This document shows positions 16,419 through 25,137 of a DNA stretch of 64,000 bases, piece after piece. Origin of the DNA: Pyxidicoccus sp. MSG2 (GTDB taxonomy: Bacteria; Myxococcota; Myxococcia; Myxococcales; Myxococcaceae); the NCBI RefSeq assembly GCF_026626705.1, contig NZ_JAPNKC010000001.1:4588001-4652000 (forward strand), written 5' to 3'. Below the pieces are notes generated by a model. That model saw only the letters and a list, made by a program, of their open reading frames with translations. It ran no database searches and was not told the DNA's origin. Within the stretch, counting starts at the first letter, position 1. Every line of letters begins with the position of its first letter. The translations under genes were made by a program, and so were the position numbers.

Positions 16419-18854
16419 CTACCGCCTGCGCCGTCTCGCCGCGGCGGCCAGTGCCACCAGCGCCCAGACTCCCGCCACACCCGCCGGAGCCGCGCCGCAC
16501 CCGCAGCCCACGTCGAGCGCCGCGGGGCCGCGCACCACGAAGCCGGTGGCCGGAGACACGGGCCCCGCCGCCGCGCCTGTGACGCTTCCACGCTCCTGCG
16601 CCGTGACGCTGTGCGCGCCCAGGGACAGGGCCTGGTCGGCCGGCACCGGGTGACGGAAGGCGCCCGTCGCATCGGCAACCGCGATGGCCACCTCGGCACC
16701 GTCCACCGCGAGCGACACAGACGCACCGGGCGCGGCGACGCCGGCGAACAGCGGCGTGGAGTCCACCACCTCGCCCTCGGCGGGCACCACCATCACCGGC
16801 ACCTCGCGGACACCCGCGTCGGACGTGCCCGTGCCGGCATCGGACGTCCCCGTGCCTGCGTCGGGCGTCTCCGTGCCCGCGTCGGACGTCTCCGTGCCCG
16901 CGTCGTCTCCCGCATCCGGGACCTCCGTGCCCGCATCCACCTCGCCGGAGCCCGCGTCCACGTCCAGCACCTCGAAGCGCGTGTACTGGGAGAAGGGCCC
17001 GCTCTCGCCCGTCTCGGTGTGGGCGTGGACGTTGACGCGGTGCGGGCCCGGCGTCAGCGGGCTGTCTGCGGGCACCTGGTAGCGGAAGCGGCCGAAGGTA
17101 TCCACGGGGACGGGGATATCCGGCCCGTCGTCCACCTCCACGCCCACCGTGACGCCGTTGGGAGCCACACCCGCGAACAGCGGCGTGGGGCCGATGGCCT
17201 CACCGTCCGCTGGAATCACGAGGATGGGCGGCACCAGCACCCCGCCGTCCTCCAGCGTGGCGGCGACGCTGAACGTCGTCTCGGTCGAGCGCACGCTGTA
17301 CGCGCCCAGTGACTCCGCCACCGTCGTCACCCGGTGCTCGCCCGTGGTCAGGGGGTCTCGCAGCCCGGGGTAGCTCCCGGAGAACGTGCCGTCCGACCCC
17401 GCGGTGAGCTGGACGACCTCCACGTCGTCGACGGAGATGATGATGCGCACGCCCGGGTCCGCCGCCCCCGCGAAGCTCGGCCGGGCGGACACACCCACCG
17501 CCCCACTCGCGGGAGTGACGACCGAGGGCGCCGCCGGCGACCGGTAGGGCACTTCATACTCCCGAGTCACACCCGCGCCCCCAGCCCCCGCGCCGTGCAC
17601 GGTGCCGTCGAACGCCGTCGTCCCGGCGGCCCCACCCGTCACGTCAATCGGGCAGTCCAGGTCCGCCCCATGCACCAGCACGGAGCCGCCACTGCCGCCT
17701 CCGCCCGGGCCGAGCTGGCGGAGGGCGTCCGTCACGCTGCCGCCCGCGCCGCCTCGCGCCGTCACGCTGCCGCAGTCCATGTCCCCGGCGGTGCGCACGA
17801 TGACGGCACCGCCCGCCCCTCCGCCGCCCGCGCCATCGCCCCCCGGAGTGGGGGCGACCGAGACGCCATCCGCGGAGATGCGGCCGACGCCCGACACCCG
17901 GTCGGCCCGCACGAGCACGAGCCCTCCGCCCGCGCCACCGCCGGTCCCGCTGTTGTTGTTGCCCTCCCCCGCGCCGCCGCCGCCACCGAAGAGGGCCTGG
18001 TCCACGAGCGCATACTTCATGTGCGCGCCCCCGAGCCCGCCCTCGGCCCGGCTGCTGTCCACGTCCGAGGCGGTGCGCCCGCCGACACCGCCCGCGTTGC
18101 CGTGCCCACCCCCACCGCCGCCGCCGTTGTGGCAGTTGGCCCCACCACCGCCGTTGACCAGGTGGCCACGTCCCGAGGCCGTGCCGAAGCGGCTCACCAC
18201 CACGCCCTCCCCCTTGAGGGAGCCCCCCTGCGCGGGCTGCGGGTCCAGCCCGGTACACCCGGTGGGGCCGGCGACGTGGTCTTCGAAGGCGCCCCCTCGG
18301 AAGCCCGCGCCGTCCGCGCTGACGACGCCGTCGTTCCTCACCCGGCCCGTGGCCAGGAACGCGACGATGCCGCCGCTCTTGCCGTCCCACGGGGGCGCGA
18401 CGAGGGACGTCCCGGTGGGCAGGTCGACGTCGGTGTACTCGGGCACGGCCACCACCTGCGCGCCCGGCACGGAGTAGCTGTTCACCAGGGGCGCGGTGAG
18501 CCGCAACAGGGTGGGCGTGGTGCTCACGGACGACACGCGCGCCAGCTCCCAGCGTCCCACCGCGTCCGGAATCACCGCGGTGGAGCCGCCCGAGGCCGTC
18601 GTCGCGGGGAAGCCGCTGCTCTGGTGGATGAGCACCAGCGCCTGGGCCTTCAGCCCGCCGAGCTGCGCCACACGCACCACCCTGCTCCCGGCCGGCGTGT
18701 CCGTCGACACCGGCACGGCGACGTTGACGACGAGCTGGGCCTGCGTGACGGAGAGGGGGCCGTCCCGGCCCGTCCCCTGTCCGAAGGAGTCCAGCTCCGC
18801 CAGCGCGGGGACCGCCGTGAGGAGTACGAGCACGAAGAGGGGAGCGAAGCGCAT
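16419..18854 (-). CDS. Secreted glycine-rich, MYXO-CTERM-anchored surface protein
   Basis: An 811-residue exported protein. It has a classical signal peptide (RFAPLFVLVLLTAVPALA), a long N-terminal domain very rich in Gly (ANCHNGGGGGGGHGNAGG, VDQALFGGGGGAGEG) similar to AgmC-like proteins of myxobacteria, and three Ig-like carbohydrate-surface type repeats that each begin with a P(A/S)(D/E)G(E/A) motif. A linker of repeated Asp-Ala-Gly (about residues 640-680) follows. The end is a MYXO-CTERM tail: Cys motif DVGCGCG, hydrophobic helix and RRRRR. That tail is proposed to be cut and attached at the cell surface. AgmC takes part in gliding in M. xanthus; a similar role here is a guess. The gene lies 57 bases behind the H-NOX gene. 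Confidence 0.85.
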   Translation of the reverse strand: MRFAPLFVLVLLTAVPALAELDSFGQGTGRDGPLSVTQAQLVVNVAVPVSTDTPAGSRVVRVAQLGGLKAQALVLIHQSSGFPATTASGGSTAVIPDAVGRWELARVSSVSTTPTLLRLTAPLVNSYSVPGAQVVAVPEYTDVDLPTGTSLVAPPWDGKSGGIVAFLATGRVRNDGVVSADGAGFRGGAFEDHVAGPTGCTGLDPQPAQGGSLKGEGVVVSRFGTASGRGHLVNGGGGANCHNGGGGGGGHGNAGGVGGRTASDVDSSRAEGGLGGAHMKYALVDQALFGGGGGAGEGNNNSGTGGGAGGGLVLVRADRVSGVGRISADGVSVAPTPGGDGAGGGGAGGAVIVRTAGDMDCGSVTARGGAGGSVTDALRQLGPGGGGSGGSVLVHGADLDCPIDVTGGAAGTTAFDGTVHGAGAGGAGVTREYEVPYRSPAAPSVVTPASGAVGVSARPSFAGAADPGVRIIISVDDVEVVQLTAGSDGTFSGSYPGLRDPLTTGEHRVTTVAESLGAYSVRSTETTFSVAATLEDGGVLVPPILVIPADGEAIGPTPLFAGVAPNGVTVGVEVDDGPDIPVPVDTFGRFRYQVPADSPLTPGPHRVNVHAHTETGESGPFSQYTRFEVLDVDAGSGEVDAGTEVPDAGDDAGTETSDAGTETPDAGTGTSDAGTGTSDAGVREVPVMVVPAEGEVVDSTPLFAGVAAPGASVSLAVDGAEVAIAVADATGAFRHPVPADQALSLGAHSVTAQERGSVTGAAAGPVSPATGFVVRGPAALDVGCGCGAAPAGVAGVWALVALAAAARRRRR

Positions 18855-18911
18855 GGGGCCTCCATGGTGCCCCAGAACCCCGGTGCACCGCGAGTCGGGG
18901 GCCCGTCCTCC

Positions 18912-19448
18912 TCAAGAAAGCTGGCTGACCTCCAGCTCGCAGGTGGGGGCGCCCTGGTGCATGCACCGGCGCTCGCTCACCACCACCGGCTGGCCCAGGT
19001 GCCGGGCCAGCCCGCGGATGGTGCCGATGCCCAGGCCACACAGCTTCCGGGGCGAGGAGTAGGTCACCTGCACCAGGTCGCGCCGCACGCGCTGGCAGAC
19101 GATGCTCGGCGCGCGGAGCCGCGAGTCCCGGCGCACCTGCTGGTGCAGCCGCTCCATGTGCTCCACCATGTCGAGCACCGTCCACTGCGGCTCGACGAGG
19201 ACGCCATACGTGCGCAGGAGGCTCGGCCCGAGCCGCTCGCCCAGCTCCTCCAGGACGCGCTGCCTCGGCCTGCCCGTCATCCGCGACGCCGCGTCCACCA
19301 GCGAGAGCACCTCCGCGTCCGGGTAGTCGCGGAACGCCAGGTAGATGCGTCGAGGCAGGCCCGCCTGCTCCAGCAGGGAGTCCCAGCCGTGAGGCCCCAG
19401 CCGAGTCTCGGCGTAGCCTCGCAGCTCGTGAAAGACAACGCCTTGCAT
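18912..19448 (-). CDS. Stand-alone H-NOX (heme nitric-oxide/oxygen binding) protein
   Basis: A 178-residue H-NOX domain with no fused output domain. The N-terminus MQGVVFHELRGYAETRLGPHGWDSLLEQAGL follows the family consensus, the proximal heme ligand is His102 (ERLHQQV), and the heme-propionate motif YxSxR is present as Y130-S132-R134 (VTYSSPRK). All three fall at the family's usual positions. In other bacteria such proteins sense NO or O2 and regulate a kinase or cyclic-di-GMP enzyme encoded next door; here no such partner is adjacent, so signalling must act in trans. ATG 19448 has a 13-bp palindrome 19 bases upstream. The distal pocket cannot be judged by eye, so the gas preference is open. 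Confidence 0.85.
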   Translation of the reverse strand: MQGVVFHELRGYAETRLGPHGWDSLLEQAGLPRRIYLAFRDYPDAEVLSLVDAASRMTGRPRQRVLEELGERLGPSLLRTYGVLVEPQWTVLDMVEHMERLHQQVRRDSRLRAPSIVCQRVRRDLVQVTYSSPRKLCGLGIGTIRGLARHLGQPVVVSERRCMHQGAPTCELEVSQLS

Positions 19449-19466
19449 GCCCGGCCCCCTCGGTGC

Positions 19467-19479
19467 AACGCATTGCGTT
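19467..19479. promoter_or_regulatory. Palindrome just upstream of the H-NOX gene
   Basis: AACGCA-T-TGCGTT is a perfect 6+1+6 inverted repeat centred 25 bases ahead of the H-NOX start codon. Its position suits a repressor site overlapping the promoter or the untranslated leader. Confidence 0.4.
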
Positions 19480-19570
19480 CCACCGCACCTGCAAAGTTGC
19501 GCGCGAGGGGGTACCACGTCCTCCTGCCCTCCAGGGCGATTGCCCTTTGGCCGGGGTCGTCCGCTGAACA

Positions 19571-20065
19571 TCACTCCTTCGCGGCGGTCAGGGCCCTGAC
19601 ATTCCGGGGGGCGAAGAAGGGCTGGCGCAGCAGGCGCGGCAGGACGCGCTTGTCCACGCACCAGAGCTGGAGGGCGTCCTCCCACTCCCCCAGCTCGGCG
19701 ACCGCGCGCACGTCGGGAGCGTCGCGGTAGAGGCCGTTGAGGTTGTGGACGAGGGCGGAGAGGTCCTCCACCTCCCAGCGCTCGGAGACGTCCCCGGCGA
19801 GGACATGCAGCTCGAGCATGGGGCGCTCGCGCACATCCACCACCTTGAAGCGACGGGCGGCGCCGCCCATGGCGGTGGTGAGCGGGCCTACCAGCTCATC
19901 GGGGCGGACGCCGTAGGCCACACTGAGGCCGCCCTCGAGCAGGCCCGCGTCACACAGGCGCAGCAGCGAGACGTGGGGAGGCTCCTCGCGCCCCACCACC
20001 TCGGCGGCGGCGTCGCGGTCCTTGAGGAGTCGCTCCCGGGCGAGCAGGTCGAGGGGGAAGGCCAT
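19571..20065 (-). CDS. Hypothetical protein
   Basis: A protein of about 164 residues that I do not recognise. It is soluble, with no signal or transmembrane segment, and has a mixed alpha/beta look (PPHVSLLRLCDAGLLEGG, RRFKVVDVRERPMLELHVLAGDVSERWEVEDLSALVHNLNGLYRD). The C-terminus is basic (RRLLRQPFFAPRNVRAL). The codon pattern is GC-rich at third positions, which supports real coding. ATG 20065 or ATG 20080 could be the start; neither has a clear Shine-Dalgarno. It is followed by the H-NOX gene on the same strand after 122 bases, and preceded by another small unknown gene. Confidence 0.6.
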   Translation of the reverse strand: MAFPLDLLARERLLKDRDAAAEVVGREEPPHVSLLRLCDAGLLEGGLSVAYGVRPDELVGPLTTAMGGAARRFKVVDVRERPMLELHVLAGDVSERWEVEDLSALVHNLNGLYRDAPDVRAVAELGEWEDALQLWCVDKRVLPRLLRQPFFAPRNVRALTAAKE

Positions 20066-20151
20066 TCGGCCCGGCAGCATACGCGCGGACGAGCAGACGC
20101 GGTCGTGCAGGCGTCATCCTCTGTCAGCACGAAGCCGCTGAGGTTCGAGGC

Positions 20152-20454
20152 CTACGAAGAGAACGCGGGTTCCATCTTCCGGGACTTCGTGGGGGCCGCG
20201 ACCTGGAAGTGCAGCCGGCCTTCGGCATCCTCGGTGAGCCACCGGTTCCGGCGCGCCAGTTCCAGCAACTCCGTCACATCGAAATCAGAGGGCAGGTCTG
20301 CGAGGAACCGCACTCGAACCTCCGCGACAGCCCGCAGCAGATCACGCACCTCGGTGAAGGACCGGCCGTTCAGTGGCTCGAAGAAGCGATATGCGTCGAA
20401 CACGAGCAGTCTCCTGAGGTCGCGAACGAAATAACGGTAGTGCCTCGATTCCAT
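20152..20454 (-). CDS. Small hypothetical protein next to the HD phosphohydrolase
   Basis: A protein of about 100 residues, unrecognised. It is rich in charged helices (HYRYFVRDLRRLLVFDAYRFF, FTEVRDLLRAVAEVRVRFL, VTELLELARRNRW). The start is uncertain: ATG 20454 is used, while TTG 20502 would give 116 residues and place the gene 27 bases behind the HD gene. The same strand and the short gap suggest co-transcription with the HD-domain gene, and a regulatory or binding-partner role is possible. Codon usage looks a little less GC-extreme than in its neighbours. Confidence 0.55.
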   Translation of the reverse strand: MESRHYRYFVRDLRRLLVFDAYRFFEPLNGRSFTEVRDLLRAVAEVRVRFLADLPSDFDVTELLELARRNRWLTEDAEGRLHFQVAAPTKSRKMEPAFSS

Positions 20455-20529
20455 CGCGTCTAGCGGCACCGGAGGCATTCCGTGCACTGACGGGCGCTGC
20501 AACTTCTCGCTGCTGGAAGGCCCTGCACT

Positions 20530-22176
20530 TCACGTACGAAGGAACTCATCCAGCACGCCGTCCGCATCCAGCGTGTGGTTGCTCGCGAGCACGAACGCGT
20601 GCAGGTGTGGCTCCTCCTTCCAGGCTTCCCGAAGGCCACGGATGATGGATGAAAGACTCGCGGCAGGTTGCAGGCCCCGCTCCGTCCGGATGAGAACGAG
20701 GCTGTCGTCATCGGGGGAAACACCCTCGGGCCGGGTTTCACGCTTGAAGGTCTTGAACGGGGTGAACTTGTGGCGCAGGAGCAGCACGCCGCGTCCGGCA
20801 AGCCTGTTCATGGTGGCACCGACCCGCTCCTTGGCATCCGGGTCCTCCAGGAGCTGATTGAGCCGCAGGACCTTCTCACGAGCGACGTTGCCCTTCCGCT
20901 TCCACAGACTTCGAAGGGTGGCCGAGCGGTTGAGCACCAGGTCGAGGCTGGCGACCAGCAGGGGCTCGCTCGCGGAGCGGCGCAGCTCGCGGAGTGCCTG
21001 CCACCAGAAGGCATCGTCGAATGTAGCGAACTGATTGAGTGCCGCGCGAACGCCTTCATCGTCCTTCACTCTTGCGGCGAAGATGGCTCCAATGGCGTTG
21101 ACCAGCTCCAGGCCTGCTGGCCGCTTCAAGACTTCGAGAGATGCGTAGCGAAAGGCGGCTCCGGCCTGTGCGTTCTTGTGGTGGCGCACCATTGCCAGAT
21201 TGCTCCGTGACAGGAAGAACGTTTCGAGCGCGCTCAGGCCCGCCTCGCGTATCGCCGTCGTGAAGCCGAGGTTGGAGTCCCTGACAAGGACGAGATTTCC
21301 GACCAGCCGCTCCAGGTCATAGGCCGCGAACTCGAAGCCCAGCGCCCTCCCATCGCGCAGCAGGTAGTCCCCTCTGTCCGCGTCCACCTCGCCATCGACG
21401 AGAGAATGCAGCCAGTGCAACACGTTGGCCTTTGGCAGGACCTTCTGTTCGTACGGCGGCTGCATGTCGAGAATGTCGCGAGCGAGTTGGTAGACCGCGC
21501 GGACGCCCGGGCCGGTCTGCGGATCGACGAGGTTGTCCAGCACCAGCTTCGCCAACTGGTGGCCGATGGCTTCGTGCGCAGGGAGGCCACTCTCCAGCAG
21601 CGCCTTGACTCCCATGTGTAGCGACTCCCCCGGAGACGCCTGCCGTTTCGCGTTCTGCGCGAAGGCGTCCAGCGCGAACTCCAGGTCGTGACTGAAGGGG
21701 AGGTGGCCAAGATCGTGAAAAAGAGCCGCGAGGCGCAGCCCTGCCTCCGCGAACGCGAGCACGCGGCGCCGCTTGCGCTCTTCTTCGGCGAAGCGTTGGC
21801 CCGGAAATGCCGCGCGTGACGCCAGGAGCCCGCCCTCCCCTGAGAGGGGAGCCAGGAGCGAATCCATGTCCGCGGGCTTGATATGCCGGAAGGCATCGAG
21901 CCCCTCGACTTCCTCGAAGAGTGCATCCGCGACTGCTGCTTCTGCGTTTTCGAGGCTCGCAACGAGGAAGCGTGACGCCAAGTGCATTGCGCCCAGGCTG
22001 TGGACGAACCGCGAAGTCCTGGCCTCGGGGAAGACCAGGTGCGCGAGCCCTGTCTGGAGGACGTGGCGCAACCGCTGCGTGATGGGATGGTCCACGATGA
22101 CGCGCTCGTGTGACGCGATGCGGACATAACCGTGGATGGGGTCGCGAATGACGAACGACTTGGGTGCGCCAGACAT
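20530..22176 (-). CDS. SAMHD1-like HD-domain phosphohydrolase
   Basis: A 548-residue HD-superfamily protein. It opens with the SAMHD1/dNTPase-type motif IRDPIHGYVRI and then RLRHVLQTGLAHLVFPEARTSRFVHSLGAMHLA. The metal ligands are H59, the H154-D155 pair (ALFHDLGHLPFSH) and an Asp in VDADRGDYLLRD (about 265-270). SAMHD1-like enzymes hydrolyse dNTPs to nucleoside and triphosphate, and some bacterial ones take part in antiphage defence; whether this one does is not shown. The C-terminal 250 residues match nothing I know. ATG 22176 follows GAGAGGGGGG. Codon usage is somewhat less GC-biased than in neighbouring genes, which may point to transfer. Confidence 0.85.
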   Translation of the reverse strand: MSGAPKSFVIRDPIHGYVRIASHERVIVDHPITQRLRHVLQTGLAHLVFPEARTSRFVHSLGAMHLASRFLVASLENAEAAVADALFEEVEGLDAFRHIKPADMDSLLAPLSGEGGLLASRAAFPGQRFAEEERKRRRVLAFAEAGLRLAALFHDLGHLPFSHDLEFALDAFAQNAKRQASPGESLHMGVKALLESGLPAHEAIGHQLAKLVLDNLVDPQTGPGVRAVYQLARDILDMQPPYEQKVLPKANVLHWLHSLVDGEVDADRGDYLLRDGRALGFEFAAYDLERLVGNLVLVRDSNLGFTTAIREAGLSALETFFLSRSNLAMVRHHKNAQAGAAFRYASLEVLKRPAGLELVNAIGAIFAARVKDDEGVRAALNQFATFDDAFWWQALRELRRSASEPLLVASLDLVLNRSATLRSLWKRKGNVAREKVLRLNQLLEDPDAKERVGATMNRLAGRGVLLLRHKFTPFKTFKRETRPEGVSPDDDSLVLIRTERGLQPAASLSSIIRGLREAWKEEPHLHAFVLASNHTLDADGVLDEFLRT

Positions 22177-22222
22177 CTGGGTGTCCCCCCTCTCTGCCAA
22201 GGACAGAGGCTAGGACATCTTG

Positions 22223-22245
22223 GGTAGGGTGCACCAGACCCTACC
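22223..22245 (-). terminator. Hairpin between cupin and HD genes
   Basis: GGTAGGGT (22223-22230) and ACCCTACC (22238-22245) form an 8-bp perfect stem with a 7-base loop, 52 bases behind the cupin stop codon on the minus strand and upstream of the HD gene. It probably ends cupin transcription. Confidence 0.5.
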
Positions 22246-22296
22246 TTGTGTTTCTGCATCCAGGGCAGGAACGAGGAAATCCCGCGGCCCGGCAGC

Positions 22297-22800
22297 CTAT
22301 CGCTCCTCGCCACTCCAGTAGTCCACTTCGGCCGACAGGGGCAGGATGGCGGACAGCGTGCGCGCCGCCTTGTCGCCTCCCGGGGCCGCGCCCGCGAAGA
22401 GAACCACCTTCTTCGAGTCCGGATACACGGTGATGTCCGGCTCCACCATGGTGGAGAACGCGAGGTAGCGCAGTACCTCCGTGCCGTCATTCACGAGCTG
22501 GTGCGCGCCCTCGGGGCCGATGGGCAGCGCCACGTAGTCACCCGCCTTCACCGCGACGGTGTCCTCGCCGATGCGCAACCGGCCGGTGCCGGAGAGGATG
22601 AAGTACGCCTCCTCGTTGGCCGTGTGGAAGTGGCGCGGCCACGCGTGCTTGCCGGGAGGCAGCTCCATCATGCTGCACCCCAGCTTGCGGCCCTTCGCGG
22701 CGGCGCCGAGCTGCTTGCGGCGGTAGGACACCGTCGGGCCGTGCGTGACTTCGTTCCAGGGGACTTCCAGCTCATGGACGACGTGCGGGTGGGAGGACAT
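22297..22800 (-). CDS. Cupin-domain protein
   Basis: A 167-residue single-domain cupin. The two cupin motifs are clear: motif 1 PRHFHTANEEAYFILSGTGRLRIG with metal-binding His, His and Glu, and motif 2 GPEGAHQLVNDGTEVLRYLAFST with the last His. The barrel is followed by a tail that includes ITVYPDSKKVVLFAG. Such proteins are isomerases, dioxygenases or sugar-binding regulators; no substrate can be named here. The gene has the same orientation as the methyltransferase 33 bases upstream and is likely its operon partner. Confidence 0.85.
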   Translation of the reverse strand: MSSHPHVVHELEVPWNEVTHGPTVSYRRKQLGAAAKGRKLGCSMMELPPGKHAWPRHFHTANEEAYFILSGTGRLRIGEDTVAVKAGDYVALPIGPEGAHQLVNDGTEVLRYLAFSTMVEPDITVYPDSKKVVLFAGAAPGGDKAARTLSAILPLSAEVDYWSGEER

Positions 22801-22833
22801 GGCGTGGGCTCCTTGCTGTGGACGGCGCGTATC

Positions 22834-23613
22834 TCAGGGACGCGTCGCCATCAGGGCGAAGATGCGGTGGGGAATGGACAGGGGCTCCTGCGGGAAGCGC
22901 TCGGCGAGCAGGGCCGCGAAGGTGGTGTCGAAGCGCGCCACCGCGGAGGCCGGGAGGGACGCGCCCACCCGGGCGTTGGCGCGGATGCGGCCCCGCCAGG
23001 ACTCGTGGGTGTAGGGCACCGTCACATCGAAGGTGAAGGACTCCAGCTGGGTGAAGCCCGCGTCGGCGACGTCGCGGAACCACTGCGGGTAGAGGCCGAT
23101 GCCCTGGCCGTAGGACAGGTACGTCGGCGGCGGGCCGGGGTTGAAGGCGTCGATGAGGGACTCGGTGGCCTCGACGACGCTGCCAGCGGGGGCCAGCCAG
23201 TCGTTGTGGGCGATGACGAGCCGCCCGCCCGGAACGAGCAGCCGTGCGGCCTCGCGCGCGGCGGAGGGACGGTCGAACCAGTGCCAGCACTGCCCGGCGA
23301 CGACGAGGTCGTACGCCTCCGACGGCAGGCCGGTGCGCTCGGCGGGAGCCTGGTGGAAGTCGATGCGCAGGCCCGCCTCGGTGGCGAGCCCTCGCGCGGA
23401 CTCCAGCATGGGCGCGGACACGTCGAGCGCGGTGACGGTGCAGCCCTTGCGCGCCAGTCCCCGGGCGATGGTGCCGGTGCCCGTGCCCACGTCCACCGCG
23501 CGCACGCCGGGCCGGAGGAGTCCCTCGCGGGCGAGCCGCTCGAAGAAGGCGTCCGGGAAGCCGGCGCGGTGTCTGGCGTAGTCGGAAGACGTGCGTCCGA
23601 AGTCCACCTGCAT
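22834..23613 (-). CDS. Class I SAM-dependent methyltransferase
   Basis: A 259-residue methyltransferase of the UbiE/BioC-like group. SAM-binding motif I is VDVGTGTGTIARGLA, motif II lies at VTALDVSAPMLESAR, and the typical hydrophobic stretch YDLVVAGQCWHWF and post-motif RLLVPGGRLVI follow. The C-terminus (FTFDVTVPYTHESWRGRIRA) is seen in small-molecule methyltransferases. ATG 23613 is preceded by GGAGAGGAG. It is transcribed divergently from the citrate synthase-like gene, across a region with paired GTCGACAA boxes, and the cupin gene follows it. The substrate is unknown. Confidence 0.88.
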   Translation of the reverse strand: MQVDFGRTSSDYARHRAGFPDAFFERLAREGLLRPGVRAVDVGTGTGTIARGLARKGCTVTALDVSAPMLESARGLATEAGLRIDFHQAPAERTGLPSEAYDLVVAGQCWHWFDRPSAAREAARLLVPGGRLVIAHNDWLAPAGSVVEATESLIDAFNPGPPPTYLSYGQGIGLYPQWFRDVADAGFTQLESFTFDVTVPYTHESWRGRIRANARVGASLPASAVARFDTTFAALLAERFPQEPLSIPHRIFALMATRP

Positions 23614-23670
23614 GACAGGGCTCCTCTCCACGCGCCGGGCCGGGGTGGCCCGGGCCACGGGCGCGCACGT

Positions 23671-23699
23671 GTCGACAACGTATCCAGTCGAGTCGACAA
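23671..23699. promoter_or_regulatory. Paired GTCGACAA boxes in a divergent promoter
   Basis: Two identical 8-mers, GTCGACAA at 23671-23678 and 23692-23699, are 21 bp apart (two helical turns) and each contains the palindrome GTCGAC. They lie between the divergent methyltransferase and HTH-citrate synthase genes, so one protein could bind both on the same DNA face and control both genes. Confidence 0.45.
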
Positions 23700-23724
23700 T
23701 GGGCGCCGTGGAGGCGTGTGAGAC

Positions 23725-25035
23725 ATGAGTAGGCGCAAGGGCGGTCGCTCTCAATCTCGATTCGACCATCAACGTGAGGAGGAGCTGCTGCCGGCGGCGG
23801 CGGCAGCGGCGCTGCTGGGGGTGAAGCGGGCGACGCTCTACACGTACGTGAGCCGGGGGCTCGTGCGCTGCGTGCCCGAGCGGGGGACGAAGGAGAACCG
23901 CTATGTGCGCGCGGACCTGGAGCGGCTGAAGGCACGGCACGACGCGCGGGCGGGGCACGCGGCGGTGGCCTCGGGGGCGCTGCGGTGGGGCGAGCCGGTC
24001 ATCGACTCGTCGGTGTCACAGATAGGCGGCGAAGACCTGGTGTACCGGGGGCACTCGGCGGTGGCGCTGGCGGTGGAGGGGCGCGGCTTCGAGGACGTGG
24101 CGGAGCTGCTGTGGTCGGGGACGTTGCCGGCCCATGCGGCACGGTGGCCGGCGCCGGAGCTGGCCTTCCCGCCGTCGGAGCTGACGCGGCTGCTGCCGAA
24201 GGGCACGCCTCCGGTGGCGGCGCTGGCGGCGCTGGTGCCGCTGCTGGGAGCGAGAGACCCGGTGCGCTTCGCGGCGCCGCCCGAGGGGGAGAAGGCGCGA
24301 GCGCGGCGGCTGTTGCGCCAACTGGCGGCATGGGTGTGCGTGGCTTCGGCGCCGGGCCGGGTGGCGAGGGCGCTGAAGGAGGAGACGGTGGCGGCGTCCC
24401 TCGCGACGGCGTGGAGCACGGGCGTGAAGCGCGCGCCGGAGTCGATCAACCGGGCGCTGGTGCTGCTGGCGGACCATGAGCTGAACGCATCCACCTTCAC
24501 CGCGCGGGTGACGGCGTCTTCGGGCGCGGACCTGTACGCGTGCGTGAGCGCGGCGCTGGCGGCACTGTCCGGGCCGAAGCACGGCGGGGCGTGTGACAGG
24601 GTGGAGGCACTGCTGGCGGAGGTGGGCAGGCCTGAGCGTGCGGCGGAGGTGGTGTACGAGCGGCTGCGGCGCGGCGAGTCGGTGCCGGGCTTCGGACACA
24701 CGCTGTACCCCGATGGAGACCCGAGGACGCCGCCGATACTGGAGGCGGCACTGTCGGTGCGGCCGGAGTCTCCCCGCGTCCGGGTGGCGAGCGCGGTGCA
24801 GGCGGTGATGCGCGAGGCGGGGCATCCGCCTCCGTCGGTGGACCTGGGGCTCGTCATGCTGGCGGAAGCACTGGGCCTGCCACCGGGGAGCGCGGCCACA
24901 CTCTTCGCGGTGGGACGTGCGGCGGGCTGGGTGGCTCACGTGCTGGAGCAGCGCGAGCAGGGCCACCTCTTGCGCCCTCGGGCCCGCTACGTGGAGCCCG
25001 CGCCAGCGGCATCCGCTGGGAGGGGCACACCCTAG
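23725..25035 (+). CDS. Citrate synthase-family protein with N-terminal helix-turn-helix
   Basis: A 436-residue fusion. Residues about 20-75 form a MerR/excisionase-like DNA-binding domain (LLPAAAAAALLGVKRATLYTYVSRGLVRCVP). The rest is a citrate synthase fold with the catalytic regions LSGPKHGGACDRVEALL, PGFGHTLYPDGDPR and the arginine region VGRAAGWVAHVLEQREQ, so the active-site His residues are kept. The enzyme would condense an acyl-CoA with oxaloacetate (or be a 2-methylcitrate synthase); the HTH suggests a regulator that responds to these metabolites. The family is known but poorly studied. ATG 23725 lies 26 bases beyond the paired boxes and may place its promoter under its own control. 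Confidence 0.85.
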   Translation: MSRRKGGRSQSRFDHQREEELLPAAAAAALLGVKRATLYTYVSRGLVRCVPERGTKENRYVRADLERLKARHDARAGHAAVASGALRWGEPVIDSSVSQIGGEDLVYRGHSAVALAVEGRGFEDVAELLWSGTLPAHAARWPAPELAFPPSELTRLLPKGTPPVAALAALVPLLGARDPVRFAAPPEGEKARARRLLRQLAAWVCVASAPGRVARALKEETVAASLATAWSTGVKRAPESINRALVLLADHELNASTFTARVTASSGADLYACVSAALAALSGPKHGGACDRVEALLAEVGRPERAAEVVYERLRRGESVPGFGHTLYPDGDPRTPPILEAALSVRPESPRVRVASAVQAVMREAGHPPPSVDLGLVMLAEALGLPPGSAATLFAVGRAAGWVAHVLEQREQGHLLRPRARYVEPAPAASAGRGTP

Positions 25036-25087
25036 AAACACCCGGGCCCCACCCAGATGGCTCATGCCACCCGAGCGGGGCCCGAGA

Positions 25088-25119
25088 AGCGCCTCACCGG
25101 CAACTCCCGGTGAGGCGCT
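25088..25119. terminator. Perfect 13-bp terminator hairpin
   Basis: AGCGCCTCACCGG (25088-25100) and its exact complement (25107-25119) enclose a 6-base loop between the convergent citrate synthase-like and Ig-repeat genes. This is the strongest stem in the window and should stop both transcripts. Confidence 0.75.
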
Positions 25120-25137
25120 GACCTTCCGTGCGTCGTG